A DNA stretch of 64,000 nt from Delphinapterus leucas (GCF_002288925.2 NW_022098050.1:5909799-5973798); one strand, 5' to 3'. Counted from the first letter of the stretch, positions 11,658 to 22,812 are shown. Program-made: numbers and translations. Notes: generated from the letters alone by a model not told the origin.

Positions 11658-11719
11658 CAAAATGTTCACTGCAGCTCTATTTACGATAGCCAGGAGATGG
11701 AAACAACCTAAGTGTCCAT
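11658..11719 (+). repeat. Inverted patch inside the antisense L1
   Basis: About 60 bp ('gcagctctatttacgatagc', 'aaacaacctaagtgtcc') read in the sense L1 direction although the surrounding L1 is antisense. Its reverse complement resembles 11393-11450, about 250 bp to the left. The interrupted L1 text resumes cleanly with 'atctcttgttttcttgat'. Confidence 0.75.
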
Positions 11720-12576
11720 TATCTCTTGTTTTCTTGATAAAAGCCATTCTAATGGGTATGAGGGGATATCTCACTGTGATTTTGATTTACATTTCCCTGA
11801 TAATTAATGATGTCAAGCACCTTTTCATATGTCTGTTGGCCTTTTTTATGTCTTCTTTCAAAAAATGTCTATTCAGGTCCTTTGCCCATTTTTTAATTGG
11901 ACTTTTTTGGTTTTTGCTACTGAGTTGTGTGAGTTCTTTATATATTTTTGATATTAACCCCTATCAGATCTATGATTTGCTAATATTTTCTTCCATTCCG
12001 TAGGCTGCCTTTTCATTTTGTTGATTGTTTCTTGGCTGTGTAGAAGCTTTTTAGGTTGCTGTAGTCCCACTTGTTTACTTTTTATTTTGTTGCTTGAGCT
12101 TTTGGTATCATATCCAGAAAATCACTGCCAAGACCAATGTCAAGGAGCTTTTTCCCTACGTTTTCCTCCAGGAGTTTTACAGTTTTAGGTCTTATGTTTA
12201 AGTCTTTAGTCCATTTTGAGTTAATTTTTGTTAGTGGTGTAAGACGGGGATCCAATTTCATTCTCCTACATGTGGTTATCCAGTTTTCCCAATACCATTT
12301 GTTGAAAAACTATTCTTTCCCCATAGAGTACTCTTGGCTCCCTTGTCAAGTATTAGTTGACCATACATGTGTGAGTTTATTTCCAGGCTCTCAATTCTGT
12401 TGCATTGGTCTATGTGTCTGTTTTTACAGCAGTACGATACTGTTTTGATTACTATAGCTTTATAGTATAGTTTGAAATCAGGGAATACGATGCCTCCAAC
12501 TTTGTTCTTCTCTCTCAGAATTGCTTTGGCTACTGGGGATCTTTTGTGGCTCCATCTTTCATACAAATTTTAGGAC

Positions 12577-12697
12577 TTTTTTTTTTTTGGCCATGCCACA
12601 CGCCATGTGCGATCTTAGTTCCCCCACCAGGGATCAAACCCACACCCCCTGCATTGAAAGCATACAGTCTTCACCACTGGACTGCCAGGGAAGTCCC
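12577..12697 (-). mobile_element. CHR-type SINE, B form
   Basis: T run, then the antisense tRNA head ending 'ctgccagggaagtccc'. A short, single-unit copy inserted in the antisense L1. Confidence 0.85.
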
Positions 12698-13193
12698 AGG
12701 ATTGTTTTTTCTATTTCTGTGAAAAATGCCATTGGAATTTTGATAGAGATTGCTCTGAATCTATAGATTGCTTTGGGTAGTATGGACATTTTAACAATAT
12801 TAATTCTTCCAATCCATGAGCACAGAATCTTTCTATTTATTTGTGTCTTCTTCAATTTCTTTCATCAAAGTCTTATAGATTTCAGTATACAGATATTTCA
12901 ACCCCTTGGTTAAATTTATTCCTAAGTATTTTACAGTTTTTGATGCTATTATGAACAGGATTTTTTTTTTTCGTTTTCAGATGTTTTGTTGTTAGTACAT
13001 AAAAACCCAACTGTTTTCTGTGTGCCAACTTTGTATCCTGCAACTTTCCTGAATCTGTTGATTAGTGCCAGCAGTTTTTTGTGGAGTCTTTAGGATTTTC
13101 TATGTATAAGATAATACCATCTGCACACAAAGACAGCTTTACATCTTCCTTTTTGTTTTGGATACCTTTTATTTCTTTTGCTTGCCTAATTGC

Positions 13194-13265
13194 CAAGAGC
13201 ACTTCTTAATTAACATCCTACACACTAAACTCCATCTCAGAATCAGCTCCCTGGAGCCAACCTCC
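13194..13265 (+). mobile_element. Unnamed LTR-like repeat, copy 2 (3' part)
   Basis: After the right TSD of the L1, the family text resumes: 'aactccatctcagaatcagc', 'ccctggagccaacc'. Joined to 10293-10693 it gives an element of roughly 460 bp. Confidence 0.5.
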
Positions 13266-13467
13266 AACAGGCAGCTTTCATTTCAACTCCTCAGAGATTG
13301 GCACATGCACACATACTATCACTTGATTGGCCCAGAAGTGAGCACCCAACACAAGATGGATGAATCAGAGCCTTTCCCTGGGAGTACTGAACTTTGGAAT
13401 CTAAGAGACTAAGTTGCTGCCCTTCTCTGGTGCAAACCTGGAAAATAGGGTAGGAAAGAGTAACACA
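13266..13467. other. Possible old repeat, unassigned
   Basis: Words such as 'ttgattggcccagaagtgag' look like an old dispersed element, but I cannot name it. No gene signal. Confidence 0.35.
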
Positions 13468-13816
13468 GGGACTTCCCTGGTGGCTCAGTGGTTAAGAATC
13501 TGCCTGCCAATGCAGGGGACACAGGTTCGAGTCCTGGTCCAGGAAGATTCCACATGCTGTGGAGCAACTAAGCCCATGCACCACAACTACTGAGCCTGCA
13601 CTCTAGAGCCCGCAAGCCACAACTACTGAGCCCCTGTGCCACAACTACTGAAGCCAGCATGCCTAGATCCCATGCTCCACAACAAGAAAAGCCACTGCAA
13701 TGAGAAGCCCGTGCACGGCAAGGAAGAGTAGCCCCTGCTCGGCACAACTAGAGAAAGCCTACGCATAGCAACGAAGACCCAACGTAGCCAAAAATAAATA
13801 AATTTTTAAATAAAAG
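13468..13816 (+). mobile_element. CHR-type SINE, L form
   Basis: Complete SINE starting 'gggacttccctggtggctc' with an extra internal 'cacaactactgagccc' unit. TSD 'taacaca' with near-matching flanks at 13461-13467 and 13821-13827. Confidence 0.92.
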
Positions 13817-14361
13817 GATTAACACAGTATGTCTGGTTGCTCACTCCTTGCATGTCTCCAAGGGAACCTAGAACCATGATCAAGCATTGCCCAGCACCTG
13901 GGAACGTAGGTTTTTTATGTTAATGATTGATGATTTCGTTGTGTACACCTGGAGCAATGAACCATGCTGTACCAGCTTGTCAGGATTGCTTTGCACAAAC
14001 ATCAGGACTGATGATATGCACCTAAAGGGAAACAGCTGTCCAGCTGGGCTCTGTGAGGAGATGAAGGAAGCAGGAATGTCCATCTCTGAAGCATGCCATC
14101 TACCATCAAGACGACTGTGCATCTGCCTTCTCCAAGCTCCATAGTGAAGCCAGCAAGTCTCCTACAGTCTTTTGATCTTAGATCGAGACCAGAGAATAGT
14201 AAATGGCAACCTGGAGACTAATATCTCTGCCTTGGCAATCAGTTTTTCTCCTAGAACAGATCTACCACAAGAGCTCGGAACACATCCAACTGTCCCAGAA
14301 TCATCTCAGTTACACATGTCTGTATTATCCACAGGTAAATTTTGAACCTAGAAGCTTTTCA
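13817..14361. other. Unique sequence, nothing recognised
   Basis: About 540 bp without a repeat that I can recognise. Paired short frames on both strands (about 80 codons) lack any domain or start context. A possible conserved non-coding tract. Confidence 0.45.
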
Positions 14362-14643
14362 TTTATTTTATTTATTTTTGGGTTTTTTGGCTGCATTGGG
14401 TCTTCGTTGCTGCGCGCGGGCTTTCTCTAGTTGCAGTGCGCGGGCTTCTCATTGCAGTGTTTTCTCTTGTGGAGCACGGGCTCTAGGCACGTGGGCTTCA
14501 GTAGTTGTATCACTCAGGCTCAGGAGTTGTGGCACACGGGCTTAGTTGCTCCGTGGCATGTGGGATCTTCCCAGACACAGCTTGAACCCGTGTCCCCTGC
14601 ATTGGCAGATGGATTCTTAACCACTGCGCCACTGGGGAAGCCC
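14362..14643 (-). mobile_element. CHR-type SINE, L form
   Basis: Antisense SINE from a TTTA-rich tail to 'gccactggggaagcccc'. TSD 'cctagaagctttt' at 14348-14360 and about 14644-14656. Confidence 0.92.
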
Positions 14644-14734
14644 CCTAGAAGCTTTTTTAATCTCTTTGCTGTTAACTAATGTATAATCAAGAAAAGTAGG
14701 GAGAGTGCTCATGAATAGCTAAGTCATAAATCAA

Positions 14735-15415
14735 TGAATTCTTCCTTAAACGTTTATTACTTTCTCTAATCATAAAAGTAATATTCACTGTAAAAAAAAA
14801 ATCTTAGAAAATACAGAAAAGTACAAAGGAGAAAAAAAAGTCACCCATAATTCCACCACTCAGGGACCATTTCAAATATATTGGTTAATATGGTTTTTAT
14901 TTTGTTTAGTTTTGTTTTTTGCGGTACGCGGGCCTCTCACTGTTGTGGCCTCTCCCGTTGCGGAGCACAGGCTCCAGACGCGCAGGCTCAGCGGCCATGA
15001 CTCACGGGCCCAGCCGCTCCGCGGCATGTGGGATCTTCCCAGACCGGGGCACGAACCCGTGTCCCCTGCATTGACAGGCAGATTCTTAACCACTGTGCCA
15101 CCAGGGAAACCCATTAATATGGTTTTAACGTTTCTCCTTGCACACACATAGATATGCACATATTACCTACAAAACTAGGATCCCACTAAACATGCTATTT
15201 TGAAACCTGCTTCTCTCATTCAACAAATATGTGCCCTTGTCATCATTTCTAATGGCTGCATTAAAAAGAAGCATTATTAATCTACTTAGTCTCTCACTGT
15301 CAGACATCCAAGCTGTCTCCCAATCTTTGTTAGTACAAAAAAATGCTGCTAAGGACATGCCCGCACATATACCCTTACACACTTTTCAGTTTATATTTGC
15401 TACTCAGGTGAGCCC
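14735..15415 (-). mobile_element. Ancient L1 (L1M5-like) 3' region, antisense
   Basis: Antisense order 'taatcataaaagtaatattc', 'cacccataattccaccactc', 'aactaggatcccac', 'aatggctgcattaaaaag', 'caagctgtctcccaatc'. Split by the S-form SINE at 14900-15112. Confidence 0.75.
14900..15112 (-). mobile_element. CHR-type SINE, S form
   Basis: Same short form as at 3774-3985, with 'gcggtacgcgggcctctcac' at its 3' end. TSD 'ttaatatggtttt' at 14884-14896 and 15114-15126. Confidence 0.92.
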
Positions 15416-15849
15416 ACGTCCTCCAGCATGCACAGTTCATCTTTTCCTTTAATATCTAAGTAGAATGCTAATGACTCCATCCCACAAACCAAGGGAAGTC
15501 CAGAGCCTCCCCCAAGGTCTCCAAGGGGCCTCAGGGAGGTTCCATTTCTCCTGGTCACCTCTCACTCTGTTTTCCTGTTTATCCCTCTAAGCATTTCACC
15601 TTCTTGGCCAGCTGCAGCCTTTCAACATGACTGCCTCTGTTCCTTCATCTGTGCAAAGTGCCACTAATGCGTGGCAGTCACGTAGAGTGGACTTATACTG
15701 ATGTTTAGAGGAAATGAAAGCCAATCACACCACAGCAGGAAGTAACTTCAAATTTACACCAGATATTACTGTCCCTAGGAAGGTGCTGGCCATTCTCCAC
15801 CACATGGGGACTTCTCATTGATGATGTTCCTTCATGGACCTTGATGTCC
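15416..15849. other. Unique sequence
   Basis: No repeat or gene recognised. Moderate GC. Confidence 0.45.
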
Positions 15850-16756
15850 TGCCATGTTCCTGGGACCTTCAGCTGTCTCCATTGACTTCATGTCTTCTCT
15901 TTCTCTGTACCTAAACTCCTCACCTCCTCACTCCAGTAGCCCTGAAAATTTCCAGTGCTTTTTACTTTATTATTGAATTCCTCCCACACCATAGGCAACC
16001 ACTTCCTCCTCAAGACATTTCCTTCATTTGGCTTCCAGGACACTACATTCTCCTGGCCTTCTTCCATCCTCAGTGGTCACTCCTCATCCCCATAACTGGT
16101 TCACTGTCCTCTTCCTGACTTCTAAACATTGAGGTGTCCCAGGACCCAGACTTTAGACCTATTTTCTATCTTTCTACCTTTATACTCCTAGGTGATCTCA
16201 TCCACTCTAAAGGCTTTAAGTACCATCTCTACACTAATGACGCTCAAATTTATGTCTTCTGCCCTGACCTCCAGACCCATATGCCCAACTCATTGGATGG
16301 TTAATATGCATCTCAAACTTAATCGTTGCAAAGCTCAATTTTGCATTACTCCCAAACTTGTTCCTCACCTGGTAGTCCCCAACTCAGGAAATGGCAGCTC
16401 CATGTATCCACTTGCTCGGGCCAAAACTCTGGAGTCACCCTTGACCCTTGTATTTCTATCAACACCTCACATTTGACCTGGTAGTAAATCCTGTCAGCTC
16501 CTTCTTCAAAGTGTATGCTGGCTCTGACTACCTCTCACCTCCACCACTAACCTGCCCTGATCCCAGTCTCCTGATAGCCTCCTTCCTTTATGGACCACTG
16601 CAACAGATCATACATGATCTGTTTCCACTCTTGCCCATCTATAATTTATTCTGCATTAATATCCCTTCAATATTTAAGCCAGCAAAAGTCATGCTCCAAT
16701 TCAAAGCTTTCTAATGACTTCCCATCTGACTTGACCCAAATCAAAATCCAGTGTGG
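15850..16756 (+). mobile_element. L2, late ORF2 region
   Basis: Long LINE-2 stretch. The protein-like order of L2 ORF2 is still readable in words such as 'cactctaaaggctttaag', 'cagacccatatgcccaac', 'ctcaaacttaat', 'ctggagtcacccttgaccc' and 'ctgatagcctccttcc'. It is interrupted at its right end by a SINE. Confidence 0.75.
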
Positions 16757-17088
16757 TGGGCTGCCCTGGTGGCACAGTGGTTAAGAATCTGCCTGCCAAT
16801 GCAGGGGGCACGGGTTCGAGCCCTGGTCTGGGAAGATTCCACACGCCGCAGAGCAACTAAGCCCACAACTACTAAGCCTGTATTCTAGAGCCCGCGAGCC
16901 ACAACTACTGAAACCCGTGCGCCTAGAGCCCGTGCTCCGCAACAAGAGAAGCCACCGCAATGAGAAGTCCACACACCACAACGAAGAGTAGCCCCCGCTC
17001 GCCGCAACTAGAGAAAAGCCCGTGCGCAGCAACAGACCCAACGCAGCCATAAATAAATAAATAAATTTATTTATTTTTAAAAAAAAAG
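16757..17088 (+). mobile_element. CHR-type SINE, L form
   Basis: Full-length, inserted in the L2 tail region. Intact B box 'gggttcgagccctgg'. Its A/T tail runs into the GA repeat. Confidence 0.92.
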
Positions 17089-17102
17089 AGAGAGAGAGAG
17101 AG
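17088..17102. repeat. (AG)n microsatellite
   Basis: AG units directly after the A tail of the SINE, a common birthplace of microsatellites. Confidence 0.85.
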
Positions 17103-17629
17103 GAGACTGTAGAAACCCTGATCTCACTTGCATAGTGGAGAGAAATGTTTCAGGGTTTTTTAATTTTATTTATTTATTTATTTAATCTTTTGGCTTTGGT
17201 GGGGGAGCAGCTGCGGGAGAGGAAAGAGAAGCCAAGCGGAGAACAAGGGAAGAACCAGGTACCAGAGGCTGACCTGTCTGGAGCAGCAGAGAAGAGGCAG
17301 GGGGATTCCCCAGGAGTAGCCTGTGATGTCACCAGAGGGAAGAGGGCGGAGGTGGGGAGGCCAGCCAAGGTGCGGACTCTGCAAGCTGCCCACGGGGCCA
17401 GGAGGTGAACACCTCTGATTTCGTCAAAAGCAGAACTGAATAAGTGAGATAACTATACCTCAGAGACACGCTGCGGTTATTTCAGCAGAGTCAGGGGATT
17501 CAGGGTGTCAGCCCAACTCGACAGAGCTGCTTGACCTTGCAGCGCTTACTGCCAGTTGGGGGTGAGAGAGATTCAATGTAACAAATGGCTTTCCACAGTC
17601 CTCTCATTAAGCTGACATTAAAATCCTAC
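17103..17629. other. Unique sequence with a GC-rich core
   Basis: A (TTTA)n run at about 17161-17186, then a GC-rich 17200-17410 segment containing 'tgatgtcacc' (CRE-like half) and 'gggcggagg' (Sp1-like). CpG density is low, so this is not a CpG island. An 87-codon frame here has no domain. The right part contains the TSD of the next L1. Confidence 0.4.
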
Positions 17630-17931
17630 TTTGACTCACAGACATGGAAAACAAACTTATGCTTCCTAAAGGGGACAGGTGGGGGAGGGACAAATTAAAA
17701 GTTTGGGATTAAAATATACACACTACTATATATAAAACAGATAACCAACAAGGACCTACTGTATAGCACAGGGAACTCTACTCAATACCTTATAATAACC
17801 TATAATGGAAAAGAATCTAAAAAAGAATAGATGTATATATAACTGAATCACTTTGCTATACACTTGAAAATAACACAACATTGTAAATCGACTACATTTC
17901 AATAGTAATTTTTTAAAGATAAAATAAAAAA
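17630..17931 (+). mobile_element. Cetartiodactyl L1 3' end
   Basis: Sense 3'UTR: 'gactcacagacatggaaaac', 'cacactactatatataaaac', 'cactttgctatacacttg', 'caacattgtaaatcgact'. TSD 'taaaatcctac' at 17619-17629 and 17932-17942. 5'-truncated. Confidence 0.92.
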
Positions 17932-18009
17932 TAAAATCCTACCTCAACCAGTTGGATGATGGAAGCGAAAACCGTGCTCGTCAATTTTGTGTTGATTTTC
18001 CCACAACTT

Positions 18010-18240
18010 GAAAAGGGGAGCAGTGCCAGACTCATGTTTATTTACGCAGGGCTGGGATATGTGTTTTACACACATCTTCTTATTTAAACACCAGTCACCT
18101 GATGAGAAAATACAAATCCTCTTTTACACAGAAGAATTCGAGGCTCAGAGTTCAGGTTGTTTCGCAAGGTCACACAGTTACTGAGGAAGCTGAGTTTCCA
18201 AGTCAGGACCCTCAGACCCCAGCACCTGTGCTCTTTGTTT
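18010..18240 (-). mobile_element. MIR
   Basis: Antisense mammalian-wide SINE: 'gatgagaaaatacaaatcct', 'aggctcagagttcagg', 'gcaaggtcacacagttac'. Confidence 0.75.
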
Positions 18241-19195
18241 CAAGTGACCTTAATATACTCTGTATTTGCGAAATTCAGAACATGAAACTCAGTGGAGGGC
18301 GGTCCACTTGGAGAAGAAACACAGTGGCCACTAAAGCCACGTAGGGGAGGGCAGGTGCTGTACCAATCTGTCAAGAACACCTCAGGATCTTAAGTGACAA
18401 CAGACCGACCACGAGACACAAAATGTAGCAACGTGGCTTTCAAAAGGTCTGCCACAACAATCATTCTTTGCTTTTACTGCACAGTTGGCACACCAATATT
18501 TTGAACAGTTTATTATGAAAATTTCCAAGCAAACGCAAAAATAAAGAGCATGACAAACCCCGAGGTGCCCCTCACCCAGCTTCACTTGCCTTTAACATTT
18601 GTCGGTGTTTCTATGACCTTTGAGAACCTGATGAAAACCATGGGCCACCACCTCCGCCGAGATAATGCTCAGACACACAGTCCTTCGTACATTTTCAGAG
18701 GGGCTGTGGACTCCTGAAGTGCATTCATGGATCTCCTGGGACACACGGATCCTCGGTTAGGAGGCCTGGGCTGCAAGGATGCAGCAGCATTACAGTATGT
18801 GGAAACCACGCGCCCATACAATTCATCAGCAAGTTCTGTTGACCCTCCAAATAAGTGTCCAGCAGCTCGCTTCTCTTTCTTTGCTGCCGCCATCATCTCC
18901 TGTCTGGACTCCTATAAAGCCTCCTAATGAAACCCCTGGGTAATCATTAGTCAAATTCATTTCACCTGCCTTCACTAATTAAGGTCGTTTTAAGACTTGC
19001 AAATCCTCCAAGTAGCAAGTAGGCTAAACAATAAGGTGTTCGCCAGAGTTGTTTTCCAGGAACTTGGAATCAGCTGTGTCTAGTTTGAGCAGGGCTCGTT
19101 AAGACTGAACAGGGCCAGAGTTACTTAGTTTTCCTGAGTCCCTCCCATGTATATATTAACTGTTTGCTGGATTTTCTTCCTGTTAAAAATTAAAA
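18241..19195. other. Mostly unique DNA with old repeat scraps
   Basis: 18490-18610 looks like an old L1 3'UTR scrap on minus ('cctcacccagcttcac'). 18885-18940 looks like an L2 scrap ('ctgtctggactcc', 'agcctcctaatg'). 18940-19010 is unique and holds several TAAT cores ('aatcattagtcaa', 'cactaattaagg'), which could be homeodomain sites in a conserved element. No gene is seen. Confidence 0.4.
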
Positions 19196-19595
19196 AAAGA
19201 CTTTATTAGGACCACTGAGACCCTCCAACTGGGCATGCAGAAATGTCCGGCTCGGTGACCTTTTGACAGCAGAGGGCCAAAAACTCCGCCCCCAGATCAT
19301 GTTAAGAGCCTCCATTTTTGAACATGCAGAGGCCTGTAGCTTAGTTACACAGGCGCAGAGCTAAGATTACAGCACCTTTTTCCAATCACCTTTCCCCACA
19401 CCTCAGCCATGCCCTGCTGCTTCATTCTTTATCCCATAAATACCCTGAGGCCCTCGTTCCTTTTTCTGCCGTCTCCTCGCTTGGCTGCCTTGAGAATAAA
19501 CCCTCTCTTCGCTGCAAACCTGGGCAAAATGATCCTGGTTCAGTAACACTAACTGGTCTACGGAGACTAGGGCTCCGCTCTTGCCCACCCTACAG
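19196..19595 (+). mobile_element. LTR fragment, ERV1-like
   Basis: Late LTR features are visible: 'cccataaataccc' (TATA-like), a pyrimidine-rich stretch, then 'gagaataaaccctctc' (polyadenylation signal) and a short downstream U5-like part. No gag, pol or env is attached. Ends are not resolved. Confidence 0.55.
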
Positions 19596-19607
19596 TCAGG
19601 CCATGTC

Positions 19608-19777
19608 ATTTACTGGCTTGAAGCCCTTGGAAGAGTTCCCATTGCTCTATGAGTGAAATCTAAAGCCCTTACCCCAGTGTGCCCCAGAGTGCAGGGCACT
19701 GAGAGCTTCTGCACGCCTCTGCTTTCATCTCACATTCCTTTCATCCGCTCTCACTGCTCTCCAGTCATCTTCGCTTC
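19608..19777 (+). mobile_element. L2, left part
   Basis: 'cttggaagagttcccattgc', 'gtgaaatctaaagccctta', then 'cgctctcactgctctcc', in L2 order. It continues after the LTR-like insert, at 20319. Confidence 0.6.
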
Positions 19778-20318
19778 TGTAGGGAGGGAACAATTTTCCC
19801 TCTACCCTTCTAGGTTCTTGGCTGAGACACCCCTACCCCCCATAATAAAAAAACAGATTAACCGGAGAAAAATGAACTTTAATAATAATATGCATACCTC
19901 TCATATACATGAGAGGGACTCAGGAAAACTGGGTTACTCCCCAGAATGGCCCAAGCCATCACCTTAAATCCCATCTCCAGCTAAAGACAAAGGAAGATGC
20001 TGGGGGCGGGCGGTGGGGCCACTTATGGGAGGTTGTCAGGAAAAGCAGAGGTATGGTTGTTATGAGGACATATCACTGCCATCTCCATTGTTAAGAGTTT
20101 CTAGAGGTTTAGTTATTCTCCTCTCCCGGGTACAGAGAGGGAGACACCCTTACAAATGGAGATTTCCCTTATAAATGTAAATGTCTCTTACAAAAGGGTA
20201 ACTTCTAGTAGATTTACACAGCTTTTCCTATGCCTGTTGTTTCTTAAAAATAACCAGGTCAAAATAACTCTTATGCCAAAGAGGCATATTTTGAGGTGAC
20301 AAATTCTGCTCCCCTTCA
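19778..20318 (-). mobile_element. Probable solo LTR inside L2
   Basis: Starts 'tgtagggagggaac' and ends 'ctgctccccttca', so TG...CA on both strands. Flanking five bases 'gcttc' and 'ccttc' agree at four positions, which fits a 5-bp TSD. The L2 text is continuous across it. Subfamily not named. Confidence 0.55.
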
Positions 20319-20750
20319 CCTTCCAACAATTAAAACACACCAAGCTCTTCCCTGCTTCAGGTCCTTTGCACTTGCTGTCTCCCAAGCCTATAAGTCAAGT
20401 TTTCCCCCTATTTCATACACAGCTAGCTCCCTTATATCTCAACTTATATATATCACCTCTTCCTTTACCACCCTAGTCAGAGTACCCTCCACTCCCCCCC
20501 ACCCTGCCACCCCACCTCCACTCCGTACACTCTGATCCTACATCACAATGTTCTGTTTATTTTCTTCACAACACTTACCATAGCTGGAATTATTTTTACG
20601 GATTCACTTGATCATTGGCCATCTCCCAAGTAGGCTATAAGCTCAAAACAGCAGGCCACAGATTTCTCAATCCTGCTACCATCCTACACCCAGAGAAGTG
20701 CCTGCCATAGAGTAGGCACTCAGTAACTATTTGTGCTTATTGTTAAACTT
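20319..20750 (+). mobile_element. L2, right part to 3' end
   Basis: 'cacaccaagctcttccctgc', 'ggtcctttgcacttgctgtc', then the terminal 'agagtaggcactcagtaac' typical of L2 3' ends. Confidence 0.75.
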
Positions 20751-20873
20751 GCCTTCTGTCAAGATTAGTCCTGATTGAACCCTTAGGACCTTGTGTCAAG
20801 TCTGGTTTCCTGGATAAAGGAAAATGGTGAAGAACCTGAAGATGTAGGAGGAGCAAAGGTAGATGTATTAGTC

Positions 20874-21582
20874 AACTCGGGCTGCCATAACAAAATACCA
20901 TAGACTGAGTAGCTTAAACAACAGACATTTATTTTCTCACAGTTCTGGAAACTGGAAGTCTGAGATCAAGGTGCCAATATGGTCAGGTTCTGGCAAGAGT
21001 TCTCTCCCTGGCTTGCAGGTGACTGCTTTCTCACTGTGTCCTCACATGGCAGAGGCGGAGAGCAAGAGTGACAGAGAAGGCTTCCCTGGTGGGGCAGTGG
21101 TTGAGAATCTGCCTGCTAATGCAGGGGACACGGGTTCGAGCCCTGGTCTGGGAGGATCCCACATGCCACGGAGCAACTAGGCCCGTGAGCCACAACTACT
21201 GAGCCTGCGCATCTGTGCTCTGCAACAAGAGAGGCAGCAATAGTGAGAGGCCCATGCACTGTGATGAAGAGTGGCCCCCGCTTGCCACAACTAGAGAAAG
21301 CCCTGGCACAGAAATGAAGACCCAACACAGCAAAAATAAATAAATAAGTTAATAAACTCCTACCCGCAACATCTTCTAAAAAAAAAAAAAAAGAGTGACA
21401 GAGAGAGAGAAAGATTTCACCTCTGCTCTTATAAGGGCACCAATCCCATCATGAGGGCCCCACCCTCATGACCCCATCTAATCCTGATGACCTCCCAAAG
21501 GCTCCATCTCCAAATACCATCACATTGGGGGTTAGGGCTTCAACATATGAATTTGGGGGGGGATACAATTCAGTCCATAGCA
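20874..21582 (-). mobile_element. MLT1-type LTR
   Basis: Antisense MaLR LTR from 'tgtattagtcaactcgggc' to 'ttcagtccatagca', with 'taaacaacagacatttattt' (reverse of the polyadenylation zone) and 'gcaccaatcccatcatg'. Flanks 'gtaga' and 'gtagt' suggest a 5-bp TSD. Split by a SINE. Confidence 0.8.
21079..21390 (+). mobile_element. CHR-type SINE with extra 3' sequence
   Basis: SINE body runs to about 21350, then about 25 bp of non-SINE text ('actcctacccgcaacatctt') and an A run. TSD 'aagagtgacagaga' at 21064-21077 and 21391-21404 encloses body, extra sequence and A run, so all were inserted together. Confidence 0.88.
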
Positions 21583-21587
21583 GTAGT

Positions 21588-21904
21588 AGAATTCATTAGA
21601 AAAGGAATGAATTCATGGACTTTGAGCATGGACCCAACCACCATCCCATTCATGCATTTAACAAACATCTGTTGACTATCTACTATGAACCAAAGTTATG
21701 GTGTTGAGCCTTCTCTACACCTTCTCTATGTAAGCATAGAGAAGATGGTGCTGGCACTCAAGGAGAGATTAAACTTATAAGCAGACACTATAATAAAGTA
21801 TGGTGAGCAGTAAACTGGAGATTTGTACAAAATGCCATTGGAGTACAAAAGAAGAAGTAATGGGTTCTATCTGGGAAGGCAGGAAAGGCTTCACGGAGGA
21901 GGTA
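21588..21904 (+). mobile_element. Ancient dispersed repeat, unassigned
   Basis: 'gttgactatctactatgaac', 'gcactcaaggagagatta' and 'ggaaaggcttcacggagg' follow the order of an old mammalian repeat I cannot name. A piece at about 22840-22880 ('aaagcattccaaacaatagg') continues the order. Confidence 0.4.
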
Positions 21905-22045
21905 ACTTTGACTTGAAAAATGAGTAAAACTCATATTGTAACTAGACTTATCGTGGTGACCATTTTGAAATGTATAGAAATACCAAATCACTATGTTGTG
22001 TAATAGGAACTGACATAGTGTTGATGGTCAATTATCCTACAAACA
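21905..22045 (+). mobile_element. L1 3' end fragment
   Basis: 'gtggtgaccattttgaaatg', 'aatcactatgttgtgtaat' and 'gtcaattatcctac' match an L1 3' terminus. Confidence 0.65.
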
Positions 22046-22450
22046 CAAACAAACAAACTCATAGAAAAAGAGATAGGATTTGTGGTTACCAGAGACAGGG
22101 GCTGGGGGGAGGGGGAATTGGATGAAGGCAGTCAAAAGGTACAAACTTCCAGTTACAAGATAAATAAGTACCAGGGATGTAATGCACAACATGATAAATA
22201 TAATTAACACTGCTGTATGTTATATGTGAAAGTTGTTAAGAGAGGAAATCCTAAGAATTCTCATTACAAGAAAAAAATTTTTTTCTATTGCTTTAATTTT
22301 GTATCTATTTGAAAGGATGGATGTTCACTACACTCATTGTGGTAAGCATTCTATGATGTACGTAAGTCAAATCATTTAGCTATGCACCTTAAACTTATAC
22401 AGCGCTGTATGTCAATTATATCTCAATAAAACCTGAAGAAAAAAATTTTT
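22046..22450 (+). mobile_element. L1M 3' end
   Basis: 'ggttaccagagacaggggct', 'gtacaaacttccagttac', 'ccttaaacttatacagcgc', 'caattatatctcaataaaac', then A tail. Arranged head to tail with the previous fragment. Confidence 0.85.
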
Positions 22451-22468
22451 TAAAGAACAATGAATAAG

Positions 22469-22812
22469 GGACTTCCCTGGTGGCGCAGTGGTTAAGAATC
22501 CACCTGCCAACGCAGGGAACACGGGATCGAACCCTGTCCAGGAAGATCCCACATGCCGCGGAGCAACTAAGCCGGTGTGCCACAACTACTGAGCCTGCGC
22601 TCTAGAGCCCGAGAGCCACAACTACTGAGCCCCTGTGCCACGACTACTGAAGCCCACGCGCCTAGAGCCTGTGCTCTGCAACAAGAGAAGCCACCGCAAA
22701 AAACCTGCACACTGCAACAAAGAGTAGACCCCCTCTCGCCGCAACTAGCGAAAGCCTACGTGCAGCAATGAAGACCCAACGCAGCCAAAAATAAGTAAAT
22801 AAATAAATAAAT
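22469..22812 (+). mobile_element. CHR-type SINE, L form
   Basis: Full-length with AAATAA tail. TSD 'agaacaatgaataag' at 22454-22468 and 22813-22827, perfect over 15 bp. Confidence 0.93.

Larger units (their letters stand above)
10694..13193 (-). mobile_element. Antisense L1 (3'UTR to RT), with exact TSD
   Basis: A 2.5-kb L1 on the minus strand, truncated within the reverse-transcriptase part of ORF2. Antisense landmarks run in order: 3'UTR (10700-11500), late ORF2 (11500-12300), then 'ctttatagtatagtttgaaa' and 'ggacattttaacaatatt' from the RT C-terminal region. The TSD 'caagagcactt' at 10683-10693 and 13194-13204 fixes both ends. Later arrivals inside it are a younger L1 3' end (11068-11197), a SINE (12577-12697) and an inverted patch (11658-11719). 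Confidence 0.9.

Noticed and set aside
17200..17410. Possible promoter (CRE-like and Sp1-like words)
   Set aside because: CpG density is low, and there is no downstream gene or splice signal.
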